DNA from: Arsenophonus fragariae
GTDB lineage: Bacteria > Pseudomonadota > Gammaproteobacteria > Enterobacterales > Enterobacteriaceae
Assembly (NCBI GenBank): GCA_047291315.1
Contig: JBDPYZ010000001.1
Coordinates: 62,001 to 126,000 of the forward strand
Length of the DNA: 64,000 bases
Direction of reading: 5' to 3'
Every line of letters starts with the position of its first letter. Within the stretch, counting starts at the first letter, position 1. A program made the position numbers and the translations under genes. Below are positions 55,564 to 64,000 of this stretch, one piece after another. Under the pieces are notes generated by a model. The model did not search any database. It was given only the letters and a program-made list of their open reading frames with translations, and was not told the origin of the DNA.

Positions 55564-55606
55564 TTGGGTCATAAATTTTAAAAATAGTTTATACATAAAG
55601 CAGTCG

Positions 55607-55632
55607 CTCTTGCGCATTTTTTATGCCAAGAG
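55607..55632 (+). terminator. terminator after the mla operon
   Basis: CTCTTG, a bulged C, and GCAT pair with ATGC and CAAGAG around a T-only loop, followed by a T-rich tail (TGTTTTCTTTG). It lies between mlaB and ibaG. Confidence 0.7.
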
Positions 55633-55711
55633 TGTTTTCTTTGATTTGCAGCAGATAATAGATCGATTAGGATAGATGCATTGTTTTTTAATGTTAGAAT
55701 TGAGCTTAATT

Positions 55712-55966
55712 ATGGATACAAATGAAATAAAACAAGTATTAATAGAACAACTGAAACTTGATGAAGTGATTGTCAATGGTGATGGTAGCCATTTTCAAAT
55801 AATTGCTGTTGGTGAAATGTTTAACGGCATGAGTCGGGTTAAGCAGCAGCAAGTGATTTATGCGCCGCTAATGGAATATATTACAGATAATCTTATCCAT
55901 GCATTATCAATTAAAGCTTATACCCCCGCAGAATGGACAAGAGATCGTAAGCTTAATGGTTTTTAA
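55712..55966 (+). CDS. ibaG: BolA-family protein IbaG
   Basis: IbaG (YrbA) is a BolA-like protein that binds monothiol glutaredoxin and [2Fe-2S] clusters and influences acid tolerance. The chosen start at 55712 (MDTNEIKQVLIEQL) gives 84 residues, exactly the family length; the frame is open 12 codons earlier. The BolA core is clear: VNGDGSHFQIIAVGEMFNGMS with its conserved histidine, and SIKAYTPAEWTRDRKLNGF at the end. It precedes murA, as in E. coli. It is intact. Confidence 0.96.
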   Translation: MDTNEIKQVLIEQLKLDEVIVNGDGSHFQIIAVGEMFNGMSRVKQQQVIYAPLMEYITDNLIHALSIKAYTPAEWTRDRKLNGF

Positions 55967-56019
55967 GACTATACTCTTCATTAATAATATATTGAATATT
56001 ACTCATAGAGAGTTTTTTG

Positions 56020-57285
56020 ATGGACAAGTTTCTATTAAAAGGGCCAACTCGTTTGGTGGGAGATGTCTCAATTTCTGGTGCGAAAAATGCGGCACTACCG
56101 ATATTGTTTGCGTCGTTATTAGCAGAAGAACCCGTTGAATTACAAAATGTTCCAAAGCTAAAAGATATTGATACAACAATTGAATTACTTAATCAGTTAG
56201 GTACCAAAGTTGAGCGTAATGGCTCTATTTTTGTTAATGCAGGTGGTGTTAATAAATTTTGTGCTCCTTATGAATTAGTCAAGACGATGCGTGCATCTAT
56301 TTGGGCTTTGGCTCCATTAGTTGCCCGTTTCGGTCAAGGTCAGGTATCTTTACCGGGAGGATGTGCGATTGGTGCGCGTCCAGTTGATTTGCATATCGCT
56401 GGGCTTGAGCAACTTGGTGCCAAAATCACTTTAGATGAAGGTTATGTTAAAGCATCGGTTGATGGTCGTTTGCAAGGTGCCAATATTGTTATGGATAAGG
56501 TTAGTGTCGGTGCAACCGTTTCTATTATGACGGCTGCAACCTTAGCAGAGGGAAAAACAGTCATTGAAAACGCCGCTCGTGAACCTGAAGTTGAAGACAC
56601 AGCCAACTTTTTAAATTCATTAGGGGCAAAGATGATAGGTGCGGGCACAGATAGCATTATTATTGAAGGGGTAGCGCGCTTAGGTGGTGGTATTTATCGA
56701 ATTTTACCTGATCGCATTGAAACGGGAACTTTTCTGGTTGCAGCGGCTATCTCTGGAGGTAAAGTAATTTGCCGCAATACTAAACCGTCTACATTGGATG
56801 CAGTATTAGCTAAATTACGTGAAGCTGGTGCAGAGATTGAAGTTGGTGAGGATTGGATCCAACTGGATATGCATGATAAGCGGCCAAAGGCGGTGACTAT
56901 CAGAACAGAACCACATCCTGGCTTTCCAACAGATATGCAAGCGCAATTTAGCTTACTTAATTTAGTTGCTGAAGGTGTTAGTACAATAACGGAAACTATT
57001 TTTGAAAATCGTTTTATGCATATCCCGGAGTTAATTCGTATGGGTGCCCATGCGGAAATAGAGGGGAATACTGTTGTTTGTCATGGAGTTAAACAACTTA
57101 TGGGTGCTCAAGTAATGGCTACAGATTTACGGGCATCTGCTAGTTTAGTGCTTGCTGGTTGTACTGCGAAAGGAAAAACAATTGTTGATCGGATTTATCA
57201 TATCGATAGAGGATATGAGAGAATAGAAGAGAAACTACGTAGTTTAGGGGCAAATATAGAGCGTATTACCGCAAATAAAACATAA
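56020..57285 (+). CDS. murA: UDP-GlcNAc enolpyruvyl transferase MurA
   Basis: MurA transfers enolpyruvate from PEP to UDP-GlcNAc, the first committed step of peptidoglycan synthesis. The ATG at 56020 (MDKFLLKGPTRLVGD) matches relatives; the preceding TTG is not needed. The 421-residue protein has SGAKNAALPILFA with the PEP-site lysine, the fosfomycin-target cysteine in LPGGCAIGARPVDLH, and ASLVLAGCTAKGKT. The two-domain inside-out barrel length is normal (419 in E. coli). It is intact. Confidence 0.98.
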   Translation: MDKFLLKGPTRLVGDVSISGAKNAALPILFASLLAEEPVELQNVPKLKDIDTTIELLNQLGTKVERNGSIFVNAGGVNKFCAPYELVKTMRASIWALAPLVARFGQGQVSLPGGCAIGARPVDLHIAGLEQLGAKITLDEGYVKASVDGRLQGANIVMDKVSVGATVSIMTAATLAEGKTVIENAAREPEVEDTANFLNSLGAKMIGAGTDSIIIEGVARLGGGIYRILPDRIETGTFLVAAAISGGKVICRNTKPSTLDAVLAKLREAGAEIEVGEDWIQLDMHDKRPKAVTIRTEPHPGFPTDMQAQFSLLNLVAEGVSTITETIFENRFMHIPELIRMGAHAEIEGNTVVCHGVKQLMGAQVMATDLRASASLVLAGCTAKGKTIVDRIYHIDRGYERIEEKLRSLGANIERITANKT

Positions 57286-57307
57286 CTCGCTATTTTACTA
57301 AGGTAAA

Positions 57308-57335
57308 AATCAGTAGTTTAGTTAGACTGCTGATT
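57308..57335. terminator. bidirectional terminator between murA and degS
   Basis: AATCAGTAGT and ACTGCTGATT pair (one G·U) around an 8-base loop, with A-rich sequence before and T-rich after. It serves the convergent murA and degS genes. Confidence 0.8.
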
Positions 57336-57340
57336 CTTAT

Positions 57341-58411
57341 TTATTGTAGTAATGATTTACCTTCATTGTGCTCTTCAATTTTAACGTGAACAGTCATGGT
57401 TTTGTCGTTGCGTAGTAGTACGACGGGGACGATACTGCCAGGATTAATTTCAGCAACTTGATCCATTGTTTCAGCAGCAGAGATAACCGGCTGGCCATTA
57501 ACAGAAATAATAATGTCACCGACTTGAATACCTGCATTTTCTGCTGGGCCACTTGCTGCGACCTGAAAAACACGTAGCACTTTAATTTGATTAATATCGT
57601 TATTGTTAGAGCGAATATGGGGTAAGTCCCGCGCCGAGATACCGATAAAGCCGCGAATCACTCTCCCATCGCGAATAAGTTTTTCCATAATTTTAGTTGC
57701 TAATTCAGTTGGAATAGCAAAACCTAACCCCTCAGGTGTAAAACCGTTTTCTGAATGATCGAAGGAGAGTGTATTAATTCCCATTAATTCACCTTCAGTA
57801 TTAATTAGAGCTCCTCCTGAATTTCCATGATTAATAGACGCATCAGTTTGTAGAAAATTCTGTCGGCGGGTGGTGCTTAGACCTACACGTCCGGTAGCGC
57901 TAATAATTCCTTGTGTTACCGTTTGCCCTAAATTATATGGGTTACCGATGGCTAACACGATATCGCCAACGTGTGCTTTACGATGTGGGTTAATCGGTAT
58001 CACAGGAAGATTTTTAGCGTCTATTTTTAAAACAGCCAAGTCTGTTAAGCTATCTGAGCCAACGATTAGTGCGTCAAAAATTAATCCATCAGGTAGTGCA
58101 ATTTGAATTTGATCAGCGTTATTAACGACATGTCTGTTTGTAATAATATAACCGTTACTACTCATAATGACACCAGAGCCTAATGCGGTTAATTCACACC
58201 CATTTTGGGAAAAACTACCGGTACCGCTGCTATAAACATAGACAACTGCTGGTGCTGCTCTACGTACCGCTTTACTAAAACTAATAGGTTGATCATCTTT
58301 TTTACCGTCCAGGAGGTCAGTGAGTCCTTTCGGGCGTATAGATGGAATAGCTATTAGCAAAATGGCAGCGATAACAAGCCCTATAATAACGGCACGAAAA
58401 AGCTTGATGAA
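57341..58411 (-). CDS. degS: sigma-E stress sensor protease DegS
   Basis: DegS is anchored in the inner membrane and cuts RseA when unfolded porins bind its PDZ domain, releasing sigma-E. The start at 58411 (MFIKLFRAVIIGLVIAAILL) gives 356 residues, as in E. coli (355), with an N-terminal membrane helix. The trypsin-like triad appears as NRHVV (His), SLTDLAVLK (Asp) and NHGNSGGAL (Ser). One PDZ domain follows (about 255–350). It lies behind degQ on the same strand with a hairpin between them. Confidence 0.97.
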   Translation of the reverse strand, partial: FIKLFRAVIIGLVIAAILLIAIPSIRPKGLTDLLDGKKDDQPISFSKAVRRAAPAVVYVYSSGTGSFSQNGCELTALGSGVIMSSNGYIITNRHVVNNADQIQIALPDGLIFDALIVGSDSLTDLAVLKIDAKNLPVIPINPHRKAHVGDIVLAIGNPYNLGQTVTQGIISATGRVGLSTTRRQNFLQTDASINHGNSGGALINTEGELMGINTLSFDHSENGFTPEGLGFAIPTELATKIMEKLIRDGRVIRGFIGISARDLPHIRSNNNDINQIKVLRVFQVAASGPAENAGIQVGDIIISVNGQPVISAAETMDQVAEINPGSIVPVVLLRNDKTMTVHVKIEEHNEGKSLLQ

Positions 58412-58461
58412 CATAGTAAGTATTCTGTAATAAGCGATGAAATAGCCGGATACCATAAATA

Positions 58462-58496
58462 CAAACAGGTACGGTAGTTAACAGAACCTGTTTGTT
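58462..58496 (-). repeat. 10-bp inverted repeat between degQ and degS
   Basis: ACAAACAGGT and ACCTGTTTGT are perfect reverse complements 15 bases apart, in the 91-base gap between the degQ stop and the degS start. The tail on the minus strand is only mildly T-rich, so it may attenuate read-through or protect the degQ transcript. Confidence 0.6.
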
Positions 58497-58502
58497 GGAT
58501 GA

Positions 58503-59924
58503 TTAATTGAATATATTATTACTACGAAGTAACAAGTAGATATTTTGATCACCACGTAAAATATTTAATGCTAAAGCGGTAGGCTTAGTTTCAATAATTT
58601 TATGAAGTTGATTAATATTTTCTATCCGTTGTTCGTTAGCACTAACAATAAGATCACCTTTTGCCAGACCAAGCATTGCTGCAGGTGAATTAGACGAAAC
58701 GCTATCGACCTTGACACCTTTAGTGCTCCGGATTGTACTATTGCTTAAAGTGGCTCCCATTAGTGAAGTGTTTAAAACTTCGGCTTTTGTACTGGTGGAA
58801 TCACTATCTTCTAAGGTAACGTTCACTTCCATTGGCTTGCCTTTACGTAGTAGCCCTATGGTGATCTTTTTACCAATTTCACTGGTGCCAATTTTAGCTC
58901 TCAACTCGGCGAAGCTATTGATGTATTTGTTATTAATTGAAACCAAAACATCACCAGGTTGAATGCCTGTTTTAGCTGCTGCAGAATTTGGGATCACTTC
59001 ACTGACAAATGCACCTTTTTGTGCATCAATATTCAATGCTTTTGCTACATCAGGGGTCATTTCAGTGCCTTTGATCCCCAGTAATCCACGTTTTACTTCA
59101 CCATGTTTGATAATTTGATCGCTAAGGGATTTAGCCATATTGGATGGAATCGCAAAGCCGATACCAATGTTACCCCCACCAGGTGCTAAAATAGCAGTAT
59201 TAATACCAATGAGTTCACCATTGAGATTAACCAATGCGCCGCCCGAGTTACCTCTATTAATAGAAGCATCAGTTTGAATAAAATTTTCCAGACCTTCTAC
59301 ATTTAAACCACTACGACCTAATGCAGAAATAATGCCTGATGTTGCCGTTTGACCCAAGCCAAAAGGGTTACCAACAGCAACAGCAAAATCGCCAACCCGC
59401 AGTTTATCGGAGTCAGCTATTTTAATAGCGATTAAATTCAATTTTTTCAGATTTGCTGTACTTGAATCTTTGATTTGTAATAGGGCGATATCTGTTTGGG
59501 GATCGCGGCCGATAAGTTTAACGTCAATTTCTCTGCTATCATTAAGCTGAATTTGGATACTATCAGCATTATCGATGACATGGTTATTAGTTAGGATATA
59601 ACCTTTTTCAGCATCAATAATAACCCCGGAGCCTAATCCTTCAAAAGGGCGAATACTCTGCTGCTGAGAGGGGAAATTGGGCCCAAAAAAGAATTTAAAT
59701 TCTTCGGGTAACTGTTGATTTTGAACACGTGTTCCAGATACACGAATACTAACTACGGTAGGAATTACTCTTTCTAGCATTGGTGCTAGACTAGGTAATT
59801 CTTGACCAGATGATAAAGTAACTGGCGGCATTGATGCAGAATGACTTACTGCGGGTATACTTATGAGCGAAAGACTGATGCTCATAGCTAATATAGTTAA
59901 AAAATGTTTCTTTTTTTTCATCAT
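58503..59924 (-). CDS. degQ: periplasmic serine protease DegQ (HtrA family)
   Basis: DegQ is a periplasmic HtrA protease and chaperone that forms cages around misfolded proteins. The 473-residue protein has a signal peptide (cleavage near AVSHSA), a protease domain with the triad NNHVI, PQTDIALLQI and NRGNSGGAL, and two PDZ domains (about 275–365 and 395–465). Position before degS marks it as DegQ, although the long LA loop region and length are between DegQ and DegP of E. coli. degP is not visible in the window. It may serve both roles. Confidence 0.93.
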   Translation of the reverse strand: MMKKKKHFLTILAMSISLSLISIPAVSHSASMPPVTLSSGQELPSLAPMLERVIPTVVSIRVSGTRVQNQQLPEEFKFFFGPNFPSQQQSIRPFEGLGSGVIIDAEKGYILTNNHVIDNADSIQIQLNDSREIDVKLIGRDPQTDIALLQIKDSSTANLKKLNLIAIKIADSDKLRVGDFAVAVGNPFGLGQTATSGIISALGRSGLNVEGLENFIQTDASINRGNSGGALVNLNGELIGINTAILAPGGGNIGIGFAIPSNMAKSLSDQIIKHGEVKRGLLGIKGTEMTPDVAKALNIDAQKGAFVSEVIPNSAAAKTGIQPGDVLVSINNKYINSFAELRAKIGTSEIGKKITIGLLRKGKPMEVNVTLEDSDSTSTKAEVLNTSLMGATLSNSTIRSTKGVKVDSVSSNSPAAMLGLAKGDLIVSANEQRIENINQLHKIIETKPTALALNILRGDQNIYLLLRSNNIFN

Positions 59925-60165
59925 GAATTCAATTCTCTTACATACCTAATTTATTTTAAGGTAATTTGCTTCCTGGATAGAAAAGACCTTAGCAGATATA
60001 AGACTTTAAATTATGCAGAAAAGTTCAGCCAACGGATAGTGGTAATTTTTTTTTTACATGTATTTACATGATATTAATTTTTTATAACAAAATGGATCTA
60101 TTAGGTGGATGCACTACCATTAAAATTAGGTAAAAATGCAATTTTATTAATATATGTAACCTAAT

Positions 60166-60570
60166 TTACTTTTTTTTCTCTTTTATTGAGCGAAATAAGC
60201 CAGAAGAAGCTTCAGAATAATCTTTGGGCGGTAAATTAACGGGAGCTCGATCATTATCTGATTCTGATTCAGTCAAACGATAGTTAAAAGGGTTGTTTTG
60301 TATTTGCATATCAGGCATCAATTCATGAGAACTTTTAGCCATATGTTGATAGAGTTGGCGATAATCTTGCGCCATATTATCGAGTAACTCAGCACTACGC
60401 GCAAAATGGCTGACCAATTCTTTACGATATTCTTCCAATTCATAGTTTTTCTTTTCAAGTTCAGCTTGCAAAGCTTGTTGGTTACGTAGCTTGTTATTGC
60501 CGAAGCGAACTACTAGTGCACCAATAATAAAACCTACAATTAGACCGATTAGTGCATATTCCCAAGCCAT
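60166..60570 (-). CDS. zapG: cell-division/envelope protein ZapG (YhcB)
   Basis: ZapG (YhcB, DUF1043) is an inner-membrane protein that links division and elongation machineries; loss disturbs cell shape in E. coli. The start at 60570 (MAWEYALIGLIVGFIIGA) gives 134 residues with one membrane helix, a coiled coil at about 30–85 (LELVSHFARSAELLDNMAQ as read near EYRKELVSHFARSAEL), and a disordered tail ending KDYSEASSGLFRSIKEKKK. Six codons further upstream are open but not needed. It is intact, whereas neighbouring zapE is ruined. Confidence 0.95.
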   Translation of the reverse strand: MAWEYALIGLIVGFIIGALVVRFGNNKLRNQQALQAELEKKNYELEEYRKELVSHFARSAELLDNMAQDYRQLYQHMAKSSHELMPDMQIQNNPFNYRLTESESDNDRAPVNLPPKDYSEASSGLFRSIKEKKK

Positions 60571-60794
60571 GGTGACTCCTTCATTCACAAAACAACATTT
60601 ATTTTCATAGAAATAAATTCATAGTATAGCAGCCACTATACCTGTTAAAAGGGTATAAATGAAAGTGGGAAAAGTGATTGCTAATGATTTCATCTTATTC
60701 TGAGGTATTAAAGCACGAAAGATTATCTATATAATGTTTATTATTGGTTTCATTGGCAATAAAAATTATGACCTTTTTAAGGATTATCAGGTTG

Positions 60795-61896
60795 ATGGCA
60801 TTGTTGACTCCCTCTAAACTTTACCAACAGTTTTTGGCTACTGGTGACTATTAATTTGACGATGTGCAAGGTAAAGCGATAGCACGTTTAGATATTATTT
60901 ATTATCAATTGATTAATAGAACATCCCAGTTATCATTGAGAAGTAAAATTGGCCAAAATTATTTGCTAAAAAACTACATACGAATTGTGAGCCTGTTCAG
61001 TTATTATACATGTGGGGTGGTGTTGGGAGAGGTAAAACCTGGCTGATGGATCCCTTATTTACCAGAGTTTACCGGATGGCAGAAAATTACGCTTACATTT
61101 TCATCGTTTCATGTGGCGAATGCAGAATGAAATTATTGAGTTACAAGGTTAGCAAGATCCATTTAGAAATTATTGCCGATAGATTTAAAAACAGACCGAT
61201 GTTTTATGCTTCGATGAGGTTTTGTCTCTGATATCACTGATGCAATGATTTTGGCAACGTTATTAAAAGCTTTATTTGCCAGAGGAATAGAGTAATTTGT
61301 TTAATAGCAACGTCTAATATTCCACCAGATGAACTATATCGAAATGGATTGCAACGAACACATTTTCTTCCAGCGATTGAACAAATAAAAAAATACTGTG
61401 ACATTATGAATGTTGATGCAGGTATTGATTATCGTTTACGTACCTTGAAACAAGCTGGTCTTTATCTTACGCCAATCAATGAAGAAAACTGCAATAGGAT
61501 GGATGAGATATTCATTAAATTAGCTGGCAAACCTGGAGATAGGTTTTCCTATTCTTGAGATTAATCATCGTACTATGCAGGTAATCAGCACCGCAGAAGG
61601 CATCTTATCGATTGAATTTAAAGCATTATGTGAAGATGACTCGTAGTTAAAATGACTATATCGTTTTAGCAAAAGATTATCATACTGTATAATGTTTTGA
61701 TGATGTAAGAAATCCATGAAGATATAGCTAGGCGGTTTCCCGCTCTGATTTATGAATTTTATGAGCGAAAAGTTAAGTTGATTATATGGATAAACTTTAC
61801 CAAGGGCATTTATTACGTTTTGAATATCAACTTTGTTTATCACGATTATGAGAAATGCAAAGTGAAGTATACTTAAAATTACCTCATATATCTTGA
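60795..61896 (+). pseudogene. zapE: division ATPase ZapE, heavily broken
   Basis: ZapE is an AAA+-like ATPase that destabilises FtsZ rings under some conditions. The start MALLTPSKLYQQFL (60795) meets a stop after 19 residues, then FDDVQGKAIARLDIIY. Walker A is in another frame at about 61010 (YMWGGVGRGKTWLMD as pieces). IIADRF, CFDEVLSLISLMQ-like residues, TSNIPPDELYRNGLQR, and IKKYCDIMNVDAGIDYRLRTL follow in several frames. The end, reading SEVYLKLPHIS, is at 61896. I count at least six breaks. Total length matches a full gene of about 375 codons, so decay is by small mutations. Confidence 0.93.
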
Positions 61897-61967
61897 TTAG
61901 CGAGTAATAATATAATAAATCACCGAGAAAATTTATTTTTTTGGTCGATTTTTGGTAAAAACTTTTC

Positions 61968-61973
61968 TATAAT
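61968..61973 (+). promoter_or_regulatory. probable -10 element of the rplM–rpsI operon
   Basis: A perfect TATAAT lies 174 bases before rplM in an otherwise gene-free gap, with only a poor -35 (TCGATT) at 17 bases. The leader that follows would be long enough to hold the L13 autoregulation site known in E. coli, but I cannot define that structure. Confidence 0.4.
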
Positions 61974-62146
61974 TTTTCACCCCACGTTACAGCAAGTTTT
62001 TTATTTCCCAAAAATCTTGCATTAATGTCAGTTTGACTACTCGAAGGGGTAGGATTTACTGGACACAACTTAGGGTGAGCATGCTGAGGTATTTTTATAA
62101 AATATGAGTGTTCACCAACATGTAACTTATAAATGGGTAGGCTTTA

Positions 62147-62575
62147 ATGAAAACTTTTACAGCTAAACCAGAAACCGTAAAACGCGACTGGTACGTTGTT
62201 GATGCAGATGGAAAAACTTTAGGCCGTCTTGCAACTGAAATTGCTCCTCGTTTACGCGGCAAACATAAAGTGGAATATACTCCGCATGTCGATACTGGTG
62301 ATTACATCATTGTTGTTAATGCAGAAAAAGTTGCTGTTACTGGTAACAAGCGCGAAGACAAAATTTACTATCGCCATACCGGTTATATCGGTGGTATCAA
62401 ACAAGCGACCTTCGAAGAAATGATTGCCCGTCACCCTGAGCGTGTAATTGAAATTGCGGTTAAAGGTATGCTACCCAAAGGACCTCTTGGTCGTGCGATG
62501 TACCGTAAAATGAAAGTTTATGCGGGTAGTGAGCATAACCACGCGGCACAGCAGCCGCAAGTTCTTGACATTTAA
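62147..62575 (+). CDS. rplM: 50S ribosomal protein L13
   Basis: L13 is an early-assembly protein of the large subunit. The 142-residue product, exact E. coli length, contains WYVVDADGKTLGRLATEIA, the L13 signature KGMLPKGPLGRAMYRKMKVY and a C-terminal VLDI. It forms a two-gene operon with rpsI, 18 bases downstream. Codon use is more GC-rich and ordered than in surrounding genes, typical of highly expressed genes. It is intact. Confidence 0.99.
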   Translation: MKTFTAKPETVKRDWYVVDADGKTLGRLATEIAPRLRGKHKVEYTPHVDTGDYIIVVNAEKVAVTGNKREDKIYYRHTGYIGGIKQATFEEMIARHPERVIEIAVKGMLPKGPLGRAMYRKMKVYAGSEHNHAAQQPQVLDI

Positions 62576-62593
62576 TCAGGATGGATATAGGCA

Positions 62594-62986
62594 ATGGCTG
62601 AAAATCAATACTACGGCACTGGTCGCCGCAAAAGTTCTTCCGCACGTGTCTTCATTAAGACAGGTAGCGGTAATATTACTATCAATCAACGCAGCCTAGA
62701 GGAGTATTTTGGCCGAGAAACGGCGCGAATGGTTGTTCGTCAACCGTTAGAATTGGTTGATATGTTGCAGAAACTAGATTTGTACATTACCGTTAAAGGC
62801 GGTGGTATTTCTGGTCAAGCAGGAGCAATCCGTCATGGTATTACACGTGCATTGATGGGATATGACGAGACACTACGTTCTAAACTACGTAAAGCTGGGT
62901 TTGTTACTCGAGATGCCCGTTCTGTTGAGCGTAAGAAAGTGGGGTTGCGTAAAGCTCGTCGTCGCCCACAATACTCTAAACGTTAA
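62594..62986 (+). CDS. rpsI: 30S ribosomal protein S9
   Basis: S9 lies in the head of the small subunit; its C-terminal tail reaches the P-site tRNA. The 130-residue product starts MAENQYYGTGRRKSSSARVF, has GGGISGQAGAIRHGITRAL and DARSVERKKVGLRKARRRP, and ends with the P-site-contacting QYSKR. Length equals E. coli S9. A strong terminator follows at 63017. It is intact. Confidence 0.99.
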   Translation: MAENQYYGTGRRKSSSARVFIKTGSGNITINQRSLEEYFGRETARMVVRQPLELVDMLQKLDLYITVKGGGISGQAGAIRHGITRALMGYDETLRSKLRKAGFVTRDARSVERKKVGLRKARRRPQYSKR

Positions 62987-63016
62987 TTTTTTGTTTTTAC
63001 AATAGTTTATTAATAT

Positions 63017-63042
63017 AAAACCCGCTTTTAGGCGGGTTTTTA
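63017..63042 (+). terminator. rho-independent terminator of rplM–rpsI
   Basis: AAAACCCGC and GCGGGTTTT pair around the loop TTTTAG, followed by more T. It lies 31 bases after the rpsI stop. Confidence 0.92.
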
Positions 63043-63360
63043 GTATGTTATAAATTTATATTATCTTGCGATTATAAATTTAATTTTTTCAATAAAAATT
63101 GCTTTAATTTTGTAGATTTATCATAAAATCTTGTCAAACTTTCCCCTATTTTGAACAAAATCTGATAGACTATAGGCCATTAATTTCTTATCTATTTCTC
63201 ACCCAATTTGGTGGAAATAACATGTATTAATTTGCAGTTCGATGAATAAATGCCTGTTAATCGAGTGAATTGGTTTACAAGCATTTTAAACATGTGAGAA
63301 TGGCCTTATTGATTCTATTTATGGCTGTTTGTTCTTTTTTAATAAAACTTGGAGGTTTTC
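63043..63360. other. sspA upstream region
   Basis: About 318 AT-rich bases lie between the rpsI terminator and sspA. A GGAGGT ribosome site lies 6 bases before the sspA start. The promoter must lie here, but no single -35/-10 pair stands out. Confidence 0.5.
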
Positions 63361-64000
63361 ATGGCTGTCGCTGCCAACAAACGTTCGGTAATGACATTGT
63401 TTTCCGGCCCGACCGACATATTTAGCCATCAAGTGCGGATCGTATTGGCAGAAAAGGGTGTGAGCGTTGAGATTGAGAATGTTGAAGCAGGTAATTTGCC
63501 TCAAGATTTGATTGATCTAAATCCTTACCAAACAGTACCAACACTGGTGGATAGAGAGTTAACATTGTATGATTCCCGCGTTGTAATGGAATATCTTGAT
63601 GAACGCTTTCCGCATCCACCATTAATGCCTGTTTATCCAGTTGCTCGTGGTAGTAGTCGTTTGATGATCCATCGGATAGACAAAGATTGGTATTCTTTGA
63701 TGCATAAGATTCAAAACAAAGCTCCTCAGGCTGAGGCTGCCCGTAAGCAATTAAGAGAGGAGCTGATATCAATCTCGCAAATTTTTAAAGAGATGCCGTT
63801 TTTCATGAGCGAAGAATTTAGTCTAGTTGACTGCTATTTAGCTCCCCTTTTGTGGCGTTTACCTTTTTGGAATATCGGCATCCCCAAAGGAAAAGAAACA
63901 GAGGGCATTCGTTCTTATATGGAACTTGTATTTGAGCGAGATTCTTTTCTTGCTTCATTAACTGAAGCTGAGCGTGAGATGCGTTTATCTACCACAGGTT
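63361..64000 (+). CDS. sspA: stringent starvation protein A (3' end beyond window)
   Basis: SspA is a glutathione-S-transferase-fold protein without GST activity that binds RNA polymerase and lowers H-NS levels in stationary phase. The start MAVAANKRSVMTLFSGP at 63361 follows a GGAGGT ribosome site. The thioredoxin-like half has VRIVLAEKGVSVEIEN and the helical half LVDCYLAPLLWRLP and FERDSFLASLTEAEREMR. About 213 codons are visible, already the length of the E. coli protein (212), so only the last few residues and the stop are missing. sspB would follow. Confidence 0.96.
   Translation, partial: MAVAANKRSVMTLFSGPTDIFSHQVRIVLAEKGVSVEIENVEAGNLPQDLIDLNPYQTVPTLVDRELTLYDSRVVMEYLDERFPHPPLMPVYPVARGSSRLMIHRIDKDWYSLMHKIQNKAPQAEAARKQLREELISISQIFKEMPFFMSEEFSLVDCYLAPLLWRLPFWNIGIPKGKETEGIRSYMELVFERDSFLASLTEAEREMRLSTTG

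Noticed and set aside
1..64000. CRISPR arrays, insertion sequences, prophage, defence or toxin islands
   Set aside because: No regularly spaced repeats, transposase or integrase frames, or phage structural genes were seen; the window is conserved chromosome with decay.

Overview
The window is a 64 kb piece of an AT-rich gammaproteobacterial chromosome. Gene content and order are those of Enterobacterales. The blocks epmA/frd, zntA–rsmD–ftsYEX–rpoH, prmA–dusB–fis, accBC–panF, mreBCD–rng–yhdP–tldD, the rpoN/lpt and mla clusters, and degQS–zapGE–rplM–rpsI–sspA follow the E. coli layout closely. The mix of intact housekeeping genes with many recently broken genes (frameshifts, in-frame stops, internal deletions still readable as protein) points to a host-restricted symbiont in early to middle genome reduction. 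The proteins, the aroQ–accBC order and the AT-richness fit Morganellaceae, probably an Arsenophonus-like insect symbiont. That placement is inference, since no marker rRNA is present.

Region by region. (1) 1–9.4 kb is almost wholly decayed: an outer-membrane protein, a PapD-type chaperone, mqo, dcuC joined to a TauE/SafE-like permease, a SnoaL-like gene with a nonsense codon, and frdCBA. frdD is gone. (2) 9.4–18.8 kb: intact epmA, broken glpQ, intact glpT and yhhQ, frameshifted tusA, intact zntA with a MerR-type promoter, yhhN, ruined yhhM and yhhL, and rsmD. (3) 18.9–23.4 kb: ftsY-ftsE-ftsX, rpoH, fis. (4) 23.4–31 kb, minus strand: broken dusB, then prmA, panF, yhdT, accC, accB, aroQ and a broken acuI. 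csrD, expected before mreB, is missing. (5) 31.6–45 kb, mostly plus: mreBCD, broken maf, rng, yhdP, broken nitrilase-like gene, tldD, a ruined barnase-family RNase, darP (minus), pmbA. (6) 45.1–52.2 kb, minus: npr, rapZ, ptsN, hpf, rpoN, lptB, lptA, lptC, kdsC, kdsD (yrbG missing). (7) 52.5–57.3 kb, plus: mlaFEDCB, ibaG, murA. (8) 57.3–64 kb: degS, degQ, zapG (minus), ruined zapE, rplM, rpsI, and sspA cut by the window end.

What is kept serves envelope building (LPS core and transport, Mla lipid transport, murA, MreBCD, FtsEX), translation, fatty-acid synthesis, stress sigma factors and proteases, and zinc export. What is lost is anaerobic fumarate respiration and C4-dicarboxylate exchange, malate:quinone oxidation, pilus assembly, glycerophosphodiester use, and several accessory or modification enzymes (tusA, dusB, maf, zapE, acuI).

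I found no CRISPR array, prophage, insertion sequence, tRNA or rRNA gene, and no gene cluster that looks like a new system. The most distinctive signals are the pattern of gene decay, the ZntR-like operator with its 20-bp spacer, and a short leader before yhhQ that resembles a preQ1-I aptamer.
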